64,000 nucleotides of DNA from Paguma larvata (Eukaryota; Chordata; Mammalia; Carnivora; Viverridae), in assembly GCA_030068075.1 (NCBI GenBank), contig CM057841.1, positions 34,699,030 to 34,763,029 of the forward strand, written 5' to 3'. Both the position numbers and the translations under genes were made by a program. Positions within the stretch are counted from its first letter, which is position 1. Every line of letters begins with the position of its first letter. Under the pieces are notes generated by a model. That model was not told where the DNA came from. It did not search any database and worked only from the letters and a program-made list of their open reading frames with translations. Of this stretch, positions 30,904 through 41,839 are shown piece by piece.

Positions 30904-31723
30904 TGTGTTGTCTATTTTAATACATGCTTACAAATGTCCCTTCCAGGTCATGGGAGAGCTTGCCTGGCCAGGCCGTCGGGACAGAGACACAGGAACGTGG
31001 CGCTCCCTCCCTGGGGCCGGGCACCTGGCCGCTGAGGTGCAAGCTTCAGTTCTGAGGCCAGCCTACTGAACAATCAGCAACTGCGCGCGGTGCACCCGGG
31101 GAACTTCTGGCTGGACACATGTCCCTGCCAGCCACTACTGGCTACTGCCAATGCAGACCAGCCTGGGGCACCCCACCCCCACCCCCCGCCGCGTCTGGCC
31201 CCCCTCAGAGACCGGACAAAAACCTGACAAGCGTGTTTTCACCAACCTGAGAGTTTCGGCCTCTCTTTGGGGACTGTTTGTGTTTCGGGTCACGCTGTTG
31301 GCTGCCCCCACCTCCTTCTTTCCTCTGCCAAAGTACGTTCCCTAGGCTGCCAGGCTTCCAGGAAGCTGGCAGTTCCTGCCCTCAGCTGCCCAGTGGGAAT
31401 CTCCTTTTCCTATTCCAGGCCCTTCCATGTCCTCTGTCCCATTTTATTGTCTCCCCACAGTCCAGCAAATGGGAGACATTGCCTCCATCTTACAGACAGG
31501 GGCCGGGCAAGGGACAGCGGTTTGCTCAAGGTCACTACACAGGGCAGGGGCTAGGGGGACGTGAAAACTGACCCCCAGGCCAGTATCCAACACCACCCAC
31601 CCACCCAAATGAGGTCAGGCCTCATAGCAATCCCCCTCTTCAGCCCGTTTCCCCAGTAACAATGAGAAACCGCACTGGGCATTCGCAGCAGAGAGTTGGC
31701 CCTTGACCAAACCCTGCCCCCCA

Positions 31724-32350
31724 CCTGTTTTTGTAAATAAAGTTTTGTTGGAACATAGCCACTCCTTGCCGGCTGTGTACGCCCGTCCCCTCTTCTCCGT
31801 GGTTTCGCTTTCTGCAGCCTCAGTTACCCGGGGTCAGCTGCGGTCCGGAAGTAGATGACTCTCCCTCTGGAATTATTAGAAGGTCAACGGCAGCCTACCC
31901 CTGCTATATCTCAATGCCTGGGTCATTCCCCTCACTCCTTCTCATCATGCAGGCATTTCATCATCTCGCCTCGTCGCGAGAAGAAGGGTGTATACGGTAC
32001 AAGAAGGCATGAGAGAGAGAGAGAGAGAGAGAGAGACTGCATTCACACAACTTGTATTACAGTATATTGCTATAATTGTTCTATTTTATCAACAGCTATT
32101 GTTGTTAATCTCTTACTATGCCTAATGTCTAAATTCAACTTTATCGTAGGCATGTATGTATGCGAAAAAACAGTATATACGAATTCAGTTCTATCGGCGA
32201 TTTCAGACATCTACTGGGGGTCTTAACATACATCGTCCCGCAGATCAGGGGTAGAGGAACTGCTGTATCGTCCATGGCCGCCTTCTGCCGCACGGGCTGG
32301 GGTCCGTCACGTCAGAGACCACCTGGCCCCCAAACCTGAAGTCTCTACTA
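31724..32350 (+). mobile_element. hAT/Charlie-like relic, split by a Tigger insertion
   Basis: The left part (31724-31779: gtaaataaagttttgttggaacatagcc) and right part (32266-32350: tccatggccgccttctgcc, cagagaccacctggccccc) read as consecutive pieces of one old DNA-transposon consensus. They are separated by the element at 31780-32265. Confidence 0.6.
31780..32265 (+). mobile_element. Non-autonomous Tigger-type (TcMar) DNA transposon
   Basis: About 486 bp bounded by TA dinucleotides (31778-31779, 32266-32267). It has ccggggtcagctgcggtccg, cagtatattgctataattgttc and ttagacat-like ctactgggggtcttaac blocks and loosely complementary ends. A (GA)n tract (32011-32036) has expanded inside it. No transposase ORF remains. 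Confidence 0.7.
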
Positions 32351-32899
32351 TGTAGTTCGGGCCACATTACGACTTTCTAGGCACTTATATGCCATCGTGA
32401 GCCCCTTCTTTGTCAAACAGTAAAAATTATATGCATGTAATTGTACAAAATTATAGTTTATGAATATATTCATATAAAGACAAATATAATCCGGGCTGGA
32501 TTGTATTCTCTTTTTTTCTAGTGATTTTAAATAATTAAAACATTCCCATGGGCCTCGAGAACAATTGTGGGCCCCAGGCACCACATCCGTTGTGCCTCGC
32601 GGAGAGTCGGTCCTGTGTTTGCCACACGTGGGGTCCCTCATTGCTGAGAGTAGGAGCCCGAAGGGAGACACCCCAATATTTAACCCTCTCCTTGGTCCTC
32701 TCGCCAGTAGTAAGGGGGCGGGGAGAAGTTTGACGGGCTGGAAGGGAGCCATTCGGCGCTCAGACAAAAACGACTACATGTATTCCTTAGGAAGGAAGTA
32801 CTTACTTCTTTTCAAGTTTCTATATTTTGTGTTTTTCAAATTTTTAAATAGTTTTTTTTTGGAATGAATGATAGATGGCCATGAGTTAAAAAAAATATT

Positions 32900-33220
32900 C
32901 TGAATGCCCCAAATAATTTTCAAAGGAATGTGACCCTCCCTCCCACCTCTGCACCCCTCAACTCCCTTCCTACCACCAGTGTGATTCCTTCCCAGCAGAC
33001 TGCGCGCGCGGGCGTGCAAGGGGCGCCTGCAGATGGTTTATCACACACGCTGTTCGGCTCCCTGCCTTTTTCCTTCTTAGGTCCATATTCTTATGCGTAA
33101 ATTCATCTTGCCTTTGTTGAATGGCTCTTTAGTATGCCACTGAATGAAGGTACCATAATTAGGACATGTGGGTATTTTCAATATTTTTCTTTTACAGCAG
33201 TGGAACCGTGAATACTTCTG
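32900..33220 (-). repeat. Old LINE-derived fragment
   Basis: gtatgccactgaatgaaggtaccataattagg and neighbouring text match the antisense L1/HAL1-like family seen at 29.4 and 43.1 kb; boundaries uncertain. Confidence 0.4.
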
Positions 33221-33715
33221 TAAAGACCAGCCATGCCTGAAAACATTCTTTTCCTTCCAAACAAATCTCTCAGAAAAGGAGTCTCTTTATATACAAGTTT
33301 TGATTAAGACTCTCCCATTACCTGAAGCTTTCTGATCCCTTTATTTTAAACAAGGAAGTACTATTTGCAGAAGACACAAGAGCCTGAAATGACCTCAGCG
33401 AATTCTAATTTCGGATGTTTATGGCGGACACCCAACAGAATTAGTTTGGAGGGGGAGAAAAGGAGGCAAGACATTTAACACAGATTTAGTATTTTTCCTG
33501 GGGATATGACTTCACAATTGTAAGTGTTAAATAACACTGTAAACAAACCTTTCCAAAATTTACTTTAGAAAGCAAAGCTTTAAAATTATTAGTGCCCATT
33601 CACCAGACACCATTAAGAGAATAAACAGGAAGCCTCAGAGTGGAAGATCCTCGCAATCCACACGTCCAACCAAAGACTTGTACCCAAAATAGATAAAGAA
33701 CTCCTACAAAACAAT

Positions 33716-33765
33716 GAGAAAGAAAGAAAGAAAGAAAGAAAGAAAGGAAGAAAGAAAGGAAGAAA

Positions 33766-33834
<69 letters not shown>

Positions 33835-33861
33835 AAAAGAAAGAGAGGAAGAAAGGAAGAA
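33716..33861. repeat. (GAAA)n microsatellite
   Basis: About 145 bp of gaaa units with scattered interruptions (ggaag, aaaaag), inside the L1. Confidence 0.97.
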
Positions 33862-33923
33862 TTTGATCCAAAGAAAAATGGATAAATGACTTAGTCAGCA
33901 CTTCATTAAAAAAGGATACCCCG

Positions 33924-34138
33924 GGGGCACTTGGGTGGCTCCTTGATTAAGAATCTGACTCTTGATTTTGGCTCAGGTCATGATCTCATGGTCGTGAGAT
34001 TGAGTCCCGAGTTGGGCTTTGGTGCTGACAGCGCAGTGCCTGTTTGGGATTCAATCTCTCTCTCTGCCCCTCCCCTGCGCACATGTGCACTCTCTCTCTC
34101 TCTCTCTCTCTCAAAATAAATAAATGAAATAAAGTAAC
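33924..34138 (+). mobile_element. Carnivore tRNA-Lys SINE
   Basis: ggggcacttgggtggctcc head, gctcaggtcatgatctcatg, and a (CT)n stretch with aaaataaataaatg tail; inserted in the L1 around it. Confidence 0.92.
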
Positions 34139-34449
34139 ACAACAATGCAATACCACTATTTAGCCACCAGAAGGGCTGAAATGAAAAAAAAAAAAAAAAA
34201 GACACTATCAAGCGTTGACAGGATGTGGAGCAACCAGAACTCTCTTACCCTGTTGATGGGAACATGAGGAGCACAACTCTGGAAAACTTCATGGCGGTGT
34301 CTGTGAAAGCTTAACATTCGCACACTCCGAGCCGGCAGCTTCACTCCTAGATGTATGCTCAACACAAATGCGTACACCTGTTCACGAAAAGGCATGTATA
34401 CAAATATTCATAGCAGCACTGTGCTATTGTGATTTATAATAAATACATG

Positions 34450-35090
34450 TTTGATTTTCAAGTTTCCTGGCACACAACTTCTAAGACCCTTGGAATTTCC
34501 TAAGCGGTGGGAGCTATACAGTGCTCTTTGTTGTGTTCATGAGGTGACTCTTGGAAAGCCCCCAGGTTACCTATGGAGGCTTACTGCCAGGGACCCAATA
34601 AGGGATTAGTTGGAAAATTTAGTTCCACCACCCTCCCCCAACCCCCAACCTCCTGCAGGGGAAGAAGGGCTAGAGATTGGGTTCAGTCACCAATTGTCAA
34701 TGATTTAATGTACCATGCTCACGTAATGAAGCCTCCATAAAACCCCAGGTCAGAGTTCTGAGGGCCTCCTGGTTGGTGAACGTGTGAAGGTTTGTCCCTT
34801 CCACAAGCCTTGCCCTATGCATCTCTTCCCTCTGTTCCTGAGTTAGATCCTTTCATACTAAACTGGTAATCTGGGAAGTAAAATGTTTCTCCGAGGTCTG
34901 TAAGTGGCTCTAGCAAACTAATCTAACCCAAGGAAGGGGTCGTTAGAACCTCTGATCTATAGTCTATGATCAGAAGCACAGGTAAGTATCTGAGGGGGTG
35001 GGCGAAGGCAGTCCTGCAGGACTGAGCCCTTAATTCTTGGCATCTGCTGCTATCTCCAGGTAGATGGTATCAGAATTAAGTTAATTTCTT
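34450..35090 (+). mobile_element. Solo LTR of an old endogenous retrovirus (ERVL-like), copy 1
   Basis: Blocks cctggcacacaacttc, cacgtaatgaagcctccataaaa, gccttgccctatgcatctcttcc and gctatctccaggtagat are those of a known mammalian LTR family I cannot name with certainty. The L1 text resumes beyond it, so it inserted into the L1. No internal viral genes are seen. Confidence 0.6.
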
Positions 35091-35863
35091 AGTGCTGTTG
35101 AAAAAAGCACGTAACAGAATTAGAACTGTTTAAGGACTCTTTTAGGTACTCTCTGTGGTAGCCAGAGAAACCAAGCGTCCATCAACAGTCCAATGGATAA
35201 TTGTGATATAAACATACAAATGCTATGGGCTACTGAAAATGAGCGAATGGTAACTACAGGTAAAGGCATGGAAGAATGCTGAGTCGAAGGAAGCTGAAAA
35301 GCTGAGTCGAGGAAGCTAGACCTAAAGGAGTAAAGGCTGTATGATTCCATTTATATGAAATTCAAAGGTAGGCCAAGCTAGTCAAAAGGCGGGAACGAAA
35401 GACGAACAGATAAACAAAATGTGGTCCGTCCATATATACAGTCTTTTGTGGAACATTATTCGCCATAAAAGGAACGGAGTTCTGACCCCTGCTAGAGCAC
35501 GGATAAACTTCGAAACCATTATGCTCAGTGAAGTAAGCCGGTCACAAAAGGACAAATACTGGACAATTTCACTTACGTGAAATATTTACAGACAAAAGAA
35601 ATTAGAAGTTACCAGGGGCTGGGGGTGATGGGGAAATAAAGAGTTACTGCTCTATGCAATAGAGGGGTGATGGAAAAGCTCTGTCAACACTGGTGATGGT
35701 GATGGTCGCGCAGTGTTGTGGACGTGATTAATGTCACTGAATGTACACCTCAAAATGATTTCAATGGCAACTTTTTCAAAATATATGGGTTACCACAATA
35801 AATAAGATTTTTTAAAAAACAATCCCTATATTGCAAATAAAGAAATGAAGTCAAAAGGAGAGA

Positions 35864-35893
35864 TAAACGAAACGAAACGAAACGAAACGAAAA
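35864..35893. repeat. (AAACG)n pentanucleotide repeat
   Basis: Six near-perfect aaacg units directly before the next SINE and just after the L1 3' end. Confidence 0.9.
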
Positions 35894-35900
35894 CAGTCCA

Positions 35901-36127
35901 GGGGCACATGGGGGGCTCAGTCAGTTGATCGTTGGACCATTGATTTCCCCAAAAGTCATGATCCCAGTGTGGTGGGATCAAGCCCCGAGTCCCCAGCTCT
36001 GTGCTGGACATGGAGCTTGCTTAAGATTCTCTCCCTCTCTCTCTCTCTTCCCCACCCCCATCTGCCACTCTCCCCTACTCGCTCTCTAAAAATAAAAACA
36101 AAATCTTTAAAACAAACGAACAAAAAA
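35901..36127 (+). mobile_element. Carnivore SINE, general (older) type
   Basis: ggggcacatggggggctcag head. The inner part reads ggacatggagcttgcttaag rather than the cat-type segment. The tail is aaaataaaaac. Confidence 0.88.
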
Positions 36128-36697
36128 ATCCCCAGGCCAAACCAACCTCTGGTGTTAGAAATCAGGCCAGTGGTCCCGCTTGGGTGGGGGACAGTGGCCG
36201 GGAGGGGAGTTGGGGGGATTCTGGCGGGTCGGGCTTCTCCTATTTCCTGACCTAGATGCTGGTTACATGGATGGGTTCTTTTGTGAAAAATCACCAAAAC
36301 ATTTGTGTGTTTTTCCATATGTATATGAAGCAATGAAATATACCTGCAGGATCTAATACCTTGTAGATGGCTAGCTGGGACCTGGGTTAAATTTGGGGGA
36401 CAGGGTCTTAGGTGCCTGTTTTAGATGGCAGTCACACTGGAAAGTGGAGGGGGACACGCAGAGAGCGATCACAGGACAGTGATAAAGAAATGACTGAGAT
36501 GCGTGGGCAGAGGTGTAATGCAGAAAATAGAGCACAATTATTTAATAAGACAGAGCAGACAAAGCTACATTTCTAAAGTAATGTATTGTTTTAGCTAATA
36601 TGTGATTTAAAAATATATGTGTATAGCTAAGTCAATACATTTTCAATACCTAAGTATTTGAATATTTAACCTACATATCTAAAAGTTATAGATCTAA

Positions 36698-36917
36698 AAT
36701 TTATTTTTTTAATGTTTTTATTTATTTTTTTGAGAGACATAGAGACAGAGTGTGAGCAGGAGAAGGGCAGAGAGGGAGGGAGACATAGAATCCTAAGCAG
36801 GCTCCAGGCTCTGAGCCATCAGCACAGAGCCCGACTTGGGGCTCGAACTCACAGACCAGGAGATCATGACCCGAGCTGAAGTCAGCCGCTCAACCAACTG
36901 AGCCACCCAGGCGCCCC
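36698..36917 (-). mobile_element. Carnivore tRNA-Lys SINE
   Basis: Antisense, ends gagccacccaggcgcccc. An 18-bp perfect target duplication taaaagttatagatctaa flanks it (36680-36697, 36918-36935), which argues for recent insertion. Confidence 0.97.
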
Positions 36918-37300
36918 TAAAAGTTATAGATCTAAGCTGGCCCACAAACGTGTGATTGGTTCGTTTTCATTTCTTTTTGTTATTTTAAATTGTGGTAAAA
37001 TACTCATAGCATAAGATATATACCACTGTAACTATTTTTAAGTGTGCTGTTTGGTGGTATTAAGTTCATTTGCTTTGTGGTGCAATTGTCACTGCCATCC
37101 ACCTTCAGAACCCTGCTCATGTAAAACTGAACGTCTATGCCATCGCCCAACAATTCCCCCTCCCCTCCCCCCAGCCATCACCACTCTTCCTCTGTCTCTG
37201 TGGATTTGATACTCTCTACCTCATATCTTTTTGTGACTGGCTTATTTCACTTATGTTCTCAACTTCCAACCATGTTGTAGTATGTGTCCGAATCCCCTTC

Positions 37301-37533
37301 TTTTTTTTTAAACATTTTTTTAATGTTTATTTATTTTTGTGACAGATAGAGAGAGAGAGACAGAGTACAAGCAGAGCAGAGTCAGAGAGAAAGGGAGACA
37401 CAGAATCCGAAGCTGTCTCCAGGCTCTGAGCTGTCAGCACAGAGCCCAACGTGGGGCTTGAACTCACAAACCACGAGATCATGACCTGAGTCAAAGTGGG
37501 ACGCTTAACCCACTGAGCCATCCAGGTGCTCCT
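37301..37533 (-). mobile_element. Carnivore SINE (first of tandem pair 1)
   Basis: Antisense; ctgtcagcacagagcccaac, gatcatgacctgagtc, gagccatccaggtgctcc. It abuts the next SINE without unique DNA between. Confidence 0.92.
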
Positions 37534-37729
37534 GAAAACATTTTTAATGTTAATTTGTCTTTGAGAGACAGTGTGAGACGGGGAGGGGCAGAGAGAGGGA
37601 GACAGAGCATTGGAAGCAGGCTCTGTGCTGTCAGTGCGAAGCCTAACATGGGGCTCAAACTCACCAGCCCTGAGATCGTGACCTGACCTGAAGTAGGACG
37701 CTAACTGCCTGAGCCACCCAGGTGCCGCC
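37534..37729 (-). mobile_element. Carnivore SINE (second of tandem pair 1)
   Basis: Antisense; gctgtcagtgcgaagcctaac, gatcgtgacctgacctg, gagccacccaggtgccgc. A weak aatccc repeat flanks the pair as a unit. Confidence 0.92.
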
Positions 37730-37950
37730 AAATCCCTGTTTAGACGCTGAACAACATTCCATTGTGTGGATACACTACATTTTGCTTATCCATTCATCTA
37801 TTAATGGGCACTTGGGTTGCTTCCACATTTTAGCTATTATAATTAATGCTGCTATGAACATGGCTGTGCAAATAACTCTTTAAGACCCTGGATTCAGTTA
37901 CGACGGGTGTCTACCCAGAAGCGGAATCTCTGGGTCATATGGTAACTCTA

Positions 37951-38168
37951 TTTTTTTAATTATTTTTTTTTTTAACATTTATTCATTTTAGAGAAACAGA
38001 GTGCAAGCAGGGGAGGGGCAGAAGGAGGGAGACACAGAATCCAAAGCAGGCTCCAGGTTCTGAGCTGTCAGCAGAGAGCCCCATGTAGGGCTCGAACCCA
38101 CGGGCTGTGATATCATGACCTGAGCTGAAGTCAGACGCTTAACCGACTGAGCCACCCAGGTGGCTCTG
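37951..38168 (-). mobile_element. Carnivore SINE (first of tandem pair 2)
   Basis: Antisense; ctgagctgtcagcagagagc, gatatcatgacctgagctg, gagccacccaggtggctc. Confidence 0.92.
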
Positions 38169-38352
38169 TTTTTTTAAGTTTATTTATTTATTTTGAGAGA
38201 GGGGTGGGGAGGGGCAGAGAGAGAGAGAGAATCTCAAGCAGGCTCCACACTGCCAACACGGAGCCCTACATTGGATTTGAACTCACGAACCTGGAGATCA
38301 TGACCTGAGCCAAAATGGAGTCACTTAACTGACTGAGCCGCTCAGGCGCCCC
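38169..38352 (-). mobile_element. Carnivore SINE (second of tandem pair 2)
   Basis: Antisense; directly follows the previous SINE. The target duplication tggtaact lies outside the pair (37940-37947, 38353-38360), not around each member. Confidence 0.93.
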
Positions 38353-38515
38353 TGGTAACTATTTTTAGCTTCTTGCGGAACCCCACACTTATTTCACATT
38401 GACAGCCCCAGTTTACGTGCCCACCAACAGTGCACCAGGTTCCAATTTCTGTGTCCTCGCCAACACTTGTCATTTTCTGAGTTTTGACTATAGCCATCCT
38501 AACAGATGTGCTGTT

Positions 38516-38740
38516 GGTTTTGTTCTCTTTGGGAAATAGAAGATTGCTGTCTCTTCAGGCCGTTGTTGCTATTTCCTAACAGCATGTGCAAGCAGGCCTA
38601 TCTTGGGGATAGCTTCCTAAAAGTGAAATTTCTGGATAGAAGGATGTGTACATTTTTAAAGTCACCAAATTGCTCTCCTAGAGGTTCCCCCCAGTTCACA
38701 CTGCCCGTTCTCGACTCCTGCACTATCCCGGCATGTGATC
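38516..38740 (-). repeat. Old LINE-derived fragment
   Basis: gtgaaatttctggatagaaggatgtg and caccaaattgctctcctagagg match the antisense LINE family noted at 26.9 and 29.4 kb. Confidence 0.45.
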
Positions 38741-39566
38741 AAGTACTTAGTCTACTGACTTCCCCACTAGTGCCCCTGGCCCGCCCTCCCTTTAGGGCCA
38801 CGGTGGGCACCAGCCACCGACCCACACAGCCTTGTTTCAGACCCTTTTGCGACTCCCCTCCCAAGTATCCTCTCCTCCATACCAGCCTCCACACAGGGAG
38901 TGAGAAAGCCACTCCCCAGGCTTAGAGCTCTCCGGGGACTCCACGGTCACTGTGCTGTGTCTCAACAGTTCACCAGTGATTTGCTTTTGAAAACTGATGA
39001 AAGCAGCTGCAAGGGTACTCCAGGGTCTCCGTTTGGGCTCCCCCATGAAGTGAGCCTGAGACTGGGATTCCAGGGAAAGTACTGTCTCTATCGCTGGTGA
39101 TCGAGAGACAGGAGTTGAGAGCAAGAAAGGATGAGGGAAAGAAAGACAAAGGAAAGGGCACGTTATCAAGCTCGTTTACCAACGCGGGTTGACCAGAGCT
39201 TAGCCCCCTGGAGGACTCTGGGGGCTGGGGTAGCACCTGGAAGGTGGGGAGCTGGGCACGAGGCACCCACACCCATGGACAACCTGCTGAGGGCGGCTCA
39301 GACTTACTCTGTGTGTGGGCAGCGCCAGGGGAGGTTCTCAGGTAAAGAGGTGCAAGAGCCGGCAGCTGGCCCTGGTTGCCTAGACCGGAAAGGCCAGGGG
39401 GCTGACGGATTCTGCCACACCCTATAATTGCGTCCTCTTGAGTGAGTAAGAGAAAGGAAGAGCTGCAACTGGCGCATGGAAATTCGCACCCCTGCTCCTC
39501 ATCTCGTTGTAGCCACATGTACAGTTCCACGACTCACGCTGCCGTCTCTTTATATGACTGCCTGCG

Positions 39567-40022
39567 GTTGGGGTGGAGTTGGCCCCGCCCCTCAGATACA
39601 AGCTGGTCACATGACTCTGGCCTGGCCAATCAGCAGATACCATTCTGCCGGCCATTGAAATTGGTTCCGAGATAATCAGATAATACAAGAAGCCCCATTG
39701 AAGCTCTTCTCTAGACTTTGGCTGCTGCTTCTGGGAAGGTGGGGCTCTTTTCCTCCTGGGCGTGTGGGTGTGAGCTGCTGGCCACTCTCTTGTCCTTAGG
39801 AGATGTGTGCGTGTGTCGATGGTTGTTGCCCAAGAGCATCGCAGAGAAAACCCAGCAGAGAAGGGGAGACTGGTTATTGGTGACACCTTGAGCCTGGGGT
39901 GTGGTCAGGCCTAAAGTGAGATCCACCTGGGACCCTTCAGCTCGCAGGGCAAATTAAGTGCCTTTTGTAGCTTAAGCCAGTTTGAGATGGGCTTCTGTTG
40001 CTTACAGCCAGTGGAGTGCTAA
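39567..40022 (+). repeat. LTR-like old repeat, copy C
   Basis: gctggtcacatgactctggcctggccaatcag, then cttaagccagtttgagatggg and cttctgttgcttacagccag; same block order as copy A at 25.1 kb. Confidence 0.55.
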
Positions 40023-40430
40023 CCAGGGCACCAAGGCAGCTTGACAAATGTCATTGAGAAGAATTGTGGGGCTTCTCTTGCCCACACGTTTTGGGGAGGA
40101 CTGTCATTCTGGGTCTCCCACTGGGGTATTTTCCTCATCAAGGGAGTTAGGACAGCAAAGGTGGGAGATACAGGCTAACGAGGCTCGTGCCTCACGTGCA
40201 CCATGCTTTCTCCGTTCTCTCCTTCCTTCTCCACACCCTGGCGACACCAGGCTCCTCGGCCTTGCCCACTTACATTCTGAGTCTTGATCCTGCCCTTCCT
40301 GGGGATCCCCATACCTCCGCATTCCCACCTGACCCAGCTCAAATATACTCTTTTTTGTAAGGCCTGCCTGGACAAGACTCCAAACAGAATGCTTTTTCCC
40401 CTCCTCCTGTGCTTCTTCTATTTATATATA

Positions 40431-40673
40431 TTTTTTAATTTTTAATTTATTTTTAAAAAATTTTGTAACATTTTTACTTATTATTAAGAGACAGAGAGAG
40501 ACAGAGCATGAGCATGGGAGGGGCAGAAAGAGTGGGAGACACAGAATCGGAAGGAGGCTCTGGACTCTGAGCTGTCAGCACAGAGCCCAACTCGGGGCTC
40601 AAACTCACAAACCTCAAGATCATGACCTGAGCCAAAGTCGGACACTTAACTGACTGAGCCACCTAGGCTCCCC
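40431..40673 (-). mobile_element. Carnivore tRNA-Lys SINE
   Basis: Antisense; ctgtcagcacagagcccaac, gatcatgacctgagcc, gagccacctaggctcccc. Flanking cttctattta repeats. Confidence 0.93.
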
Positions 40674-40700
40674 TATATCCTTCTATTTAAAGCAGAGGTT

Positions 40701-40948
40701 GGGGTCTCCTGGGGAGCTCAGTCAGTTACGCAAGAGACTTCAGCTCAGGTCATGATCTCATACTTTGTGGGTCTGAGGCCCGCATCGGGCTCTGTGCTGG
40801 CAGCTCAGAGCCTGGAGCCTGCTTCAGATTCTGTGTCTCTGTCTCTCTCTCAGCCCCTCCCTTACTCATGCTCTCTCTCCCTCTCACTCTCTCTCTCTCC
40901 ATCTCTCTCTCAAAAATAAATAAATAAACATTAAAAAATTTAAAAAAG
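40701..40948 (+). mobile_element. Carnivore tRNA-Lys SINE (felid type)
   Basis: ggggtctcctggggagctcag head, ggcagctcagagcctggagc, long CT tract, aaaaataaataaataaac tail. It faces the preceding SINE tail-out with about 27 bp between. Confidence 0.92.
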
Positions 40949-41146
40949 TAACTAAAGCTGAGCTTGATGCTCGATATGACTGTTCATGCACTGATTCTTA
41001 CGACAGCTCTGTACTGAGCATCTTCTGTGCTTACAGCACAGTTTTGCGCATTAGAAATACAGCAAAGGACAACACAGACCAAAATCAATCATCCTGGAGC
41101 ATCCATGTAGCATCAGAGCAAAGGCCTGAAAGGGATTGGGAAGTAC

Positions 41147-41320
41147 CGTAGATTGAACAGTGGCCCCCCCAAATATATGTCCAGGTCCTAGTCCCCAGAA
41201 CTCCTGGATGTAATCTTACTTGGAAAAGGGTTTTTGCAGAACTGTGAGAGAAGGCATCTCTCTTGTTAGGTCACCAAATTTGTGGCAATTTGCTATAGCA
41301 GCCTTAGGAAATATACAGGA
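41147..41320 (+). mobile_element. MaLR-like LTR with internal deletion
   Basis: Starts attgaacagtggccccccc...tatgtccaggtcc and jumps at ttttgcagaactgtgagag from the 5' part to the 3' end of the LTR consensus, finishing tgctatagcagccttagg. The join falls at a shared caga. Only LTR sequence is present. Confidence 0.6.
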
Positions 41321-41339
41321 AATAAACCGTGTGGGAGTC

Positions 41340-41600
41340 TTGGGGAAGAATGTTCCAGAAAGAGAGAATCTCAAGCACAAGGGCTCTGAGGCAGGGAGCA
41401 GGCTTGGTGGGTTTGTGAAAGAGCAAGGGGCCAGAGCAGCTGGAGCACACTGAACGGGGCAGTGTGATGGGAGGTGAGGTCAGAGGTTTCGGGGACTGGA
41501 TGGTGAGAATACGTAGGGCTTTGTTGGCTTTCACCTTGAGCGAGGTAGAGCCAAGAGAGGGTCTGAGCAGAGAAGTGACGTGACTGGACTTAGAGCTTAA
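41340..41600 (+). repeat. Old interspersed repeat (same family as 11465-12025)
   Basis: gaatgttccagaaagag, caagggctctgaggcaggg, cgtagggctttgttggctttcacc and gcagagaagtgacgtgac match the family next to exon 2. Confidence 0.6.
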
Positions 41601-41839
41601 ATAAATGAAGGAATAAATGAATGCATGGCAGCCACCATATCACAACAAACATCCCAGTTATGTCTATGTCTGTCTATGCGGCTGAACTATGAGCGACAGG
41701 AGAGTAGGAGCTCTGTCTTAAATATTTTCGCCTCCCTAGGGTTCAACACTAATCATGTCTGTCCAGCTTTTCCTGGCCTACAGATCAATAAGAAAAAGAC
41801 TAAAAAATAGGCAAAAGAAAAATTCAATTTTAGGAAACA

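Larger units (their letters stand above)
33590..35815 (+). mobile_element. L1 3'-part on + strand, broken by three later events
   Basis: Recognisable L1 text in order: gacttgtacccaaaatag...gaactcctac (33675), the 'tcaagcgttgacaggatgtgg' block (34208), and then the block from about 35155 (caagcgtccatcaacag, gtcacaaaaggacaaatact) to the 3' end ttaccacaataaataag. It is interrupted by a GAAA microsatellite, a SINE and an LTR-like element. Coding capacity is lost. Confidence 0.75.
36940..38515 (-). mobile_element. L1 3'-part on - strand, broken by two SINE pairs
   Basis: Antisense L1 text at 36,960-37,290 (gcaattgtcactgccatcc, gtgactggcttatttcactt), 37,740-37,950 (catctattaatgggcacttgggttgcttcc) and 38,353-38,515 (caccaacagtgcaccagg, ccaacacttgtcattttctg). 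It covers the same L1 region as the + strand copy at 33.6-35.8 kb. Confidence 0.75.

Noticed and set aside
33716..33861. Spaced short repeats that might suggest a CRISPR-like array (also 45931-46073)
   Set aside because: They are uninterrupted tetranucleotide microsatellites without spacers, in a mammalian genome.
34450..35090. Possible intact endogenous retrovirus near the LTR-like elements
   Set aside because: No internal gag, pol or env-like frame lies beside any LTR in the window; all look like solo or partial LTRs.
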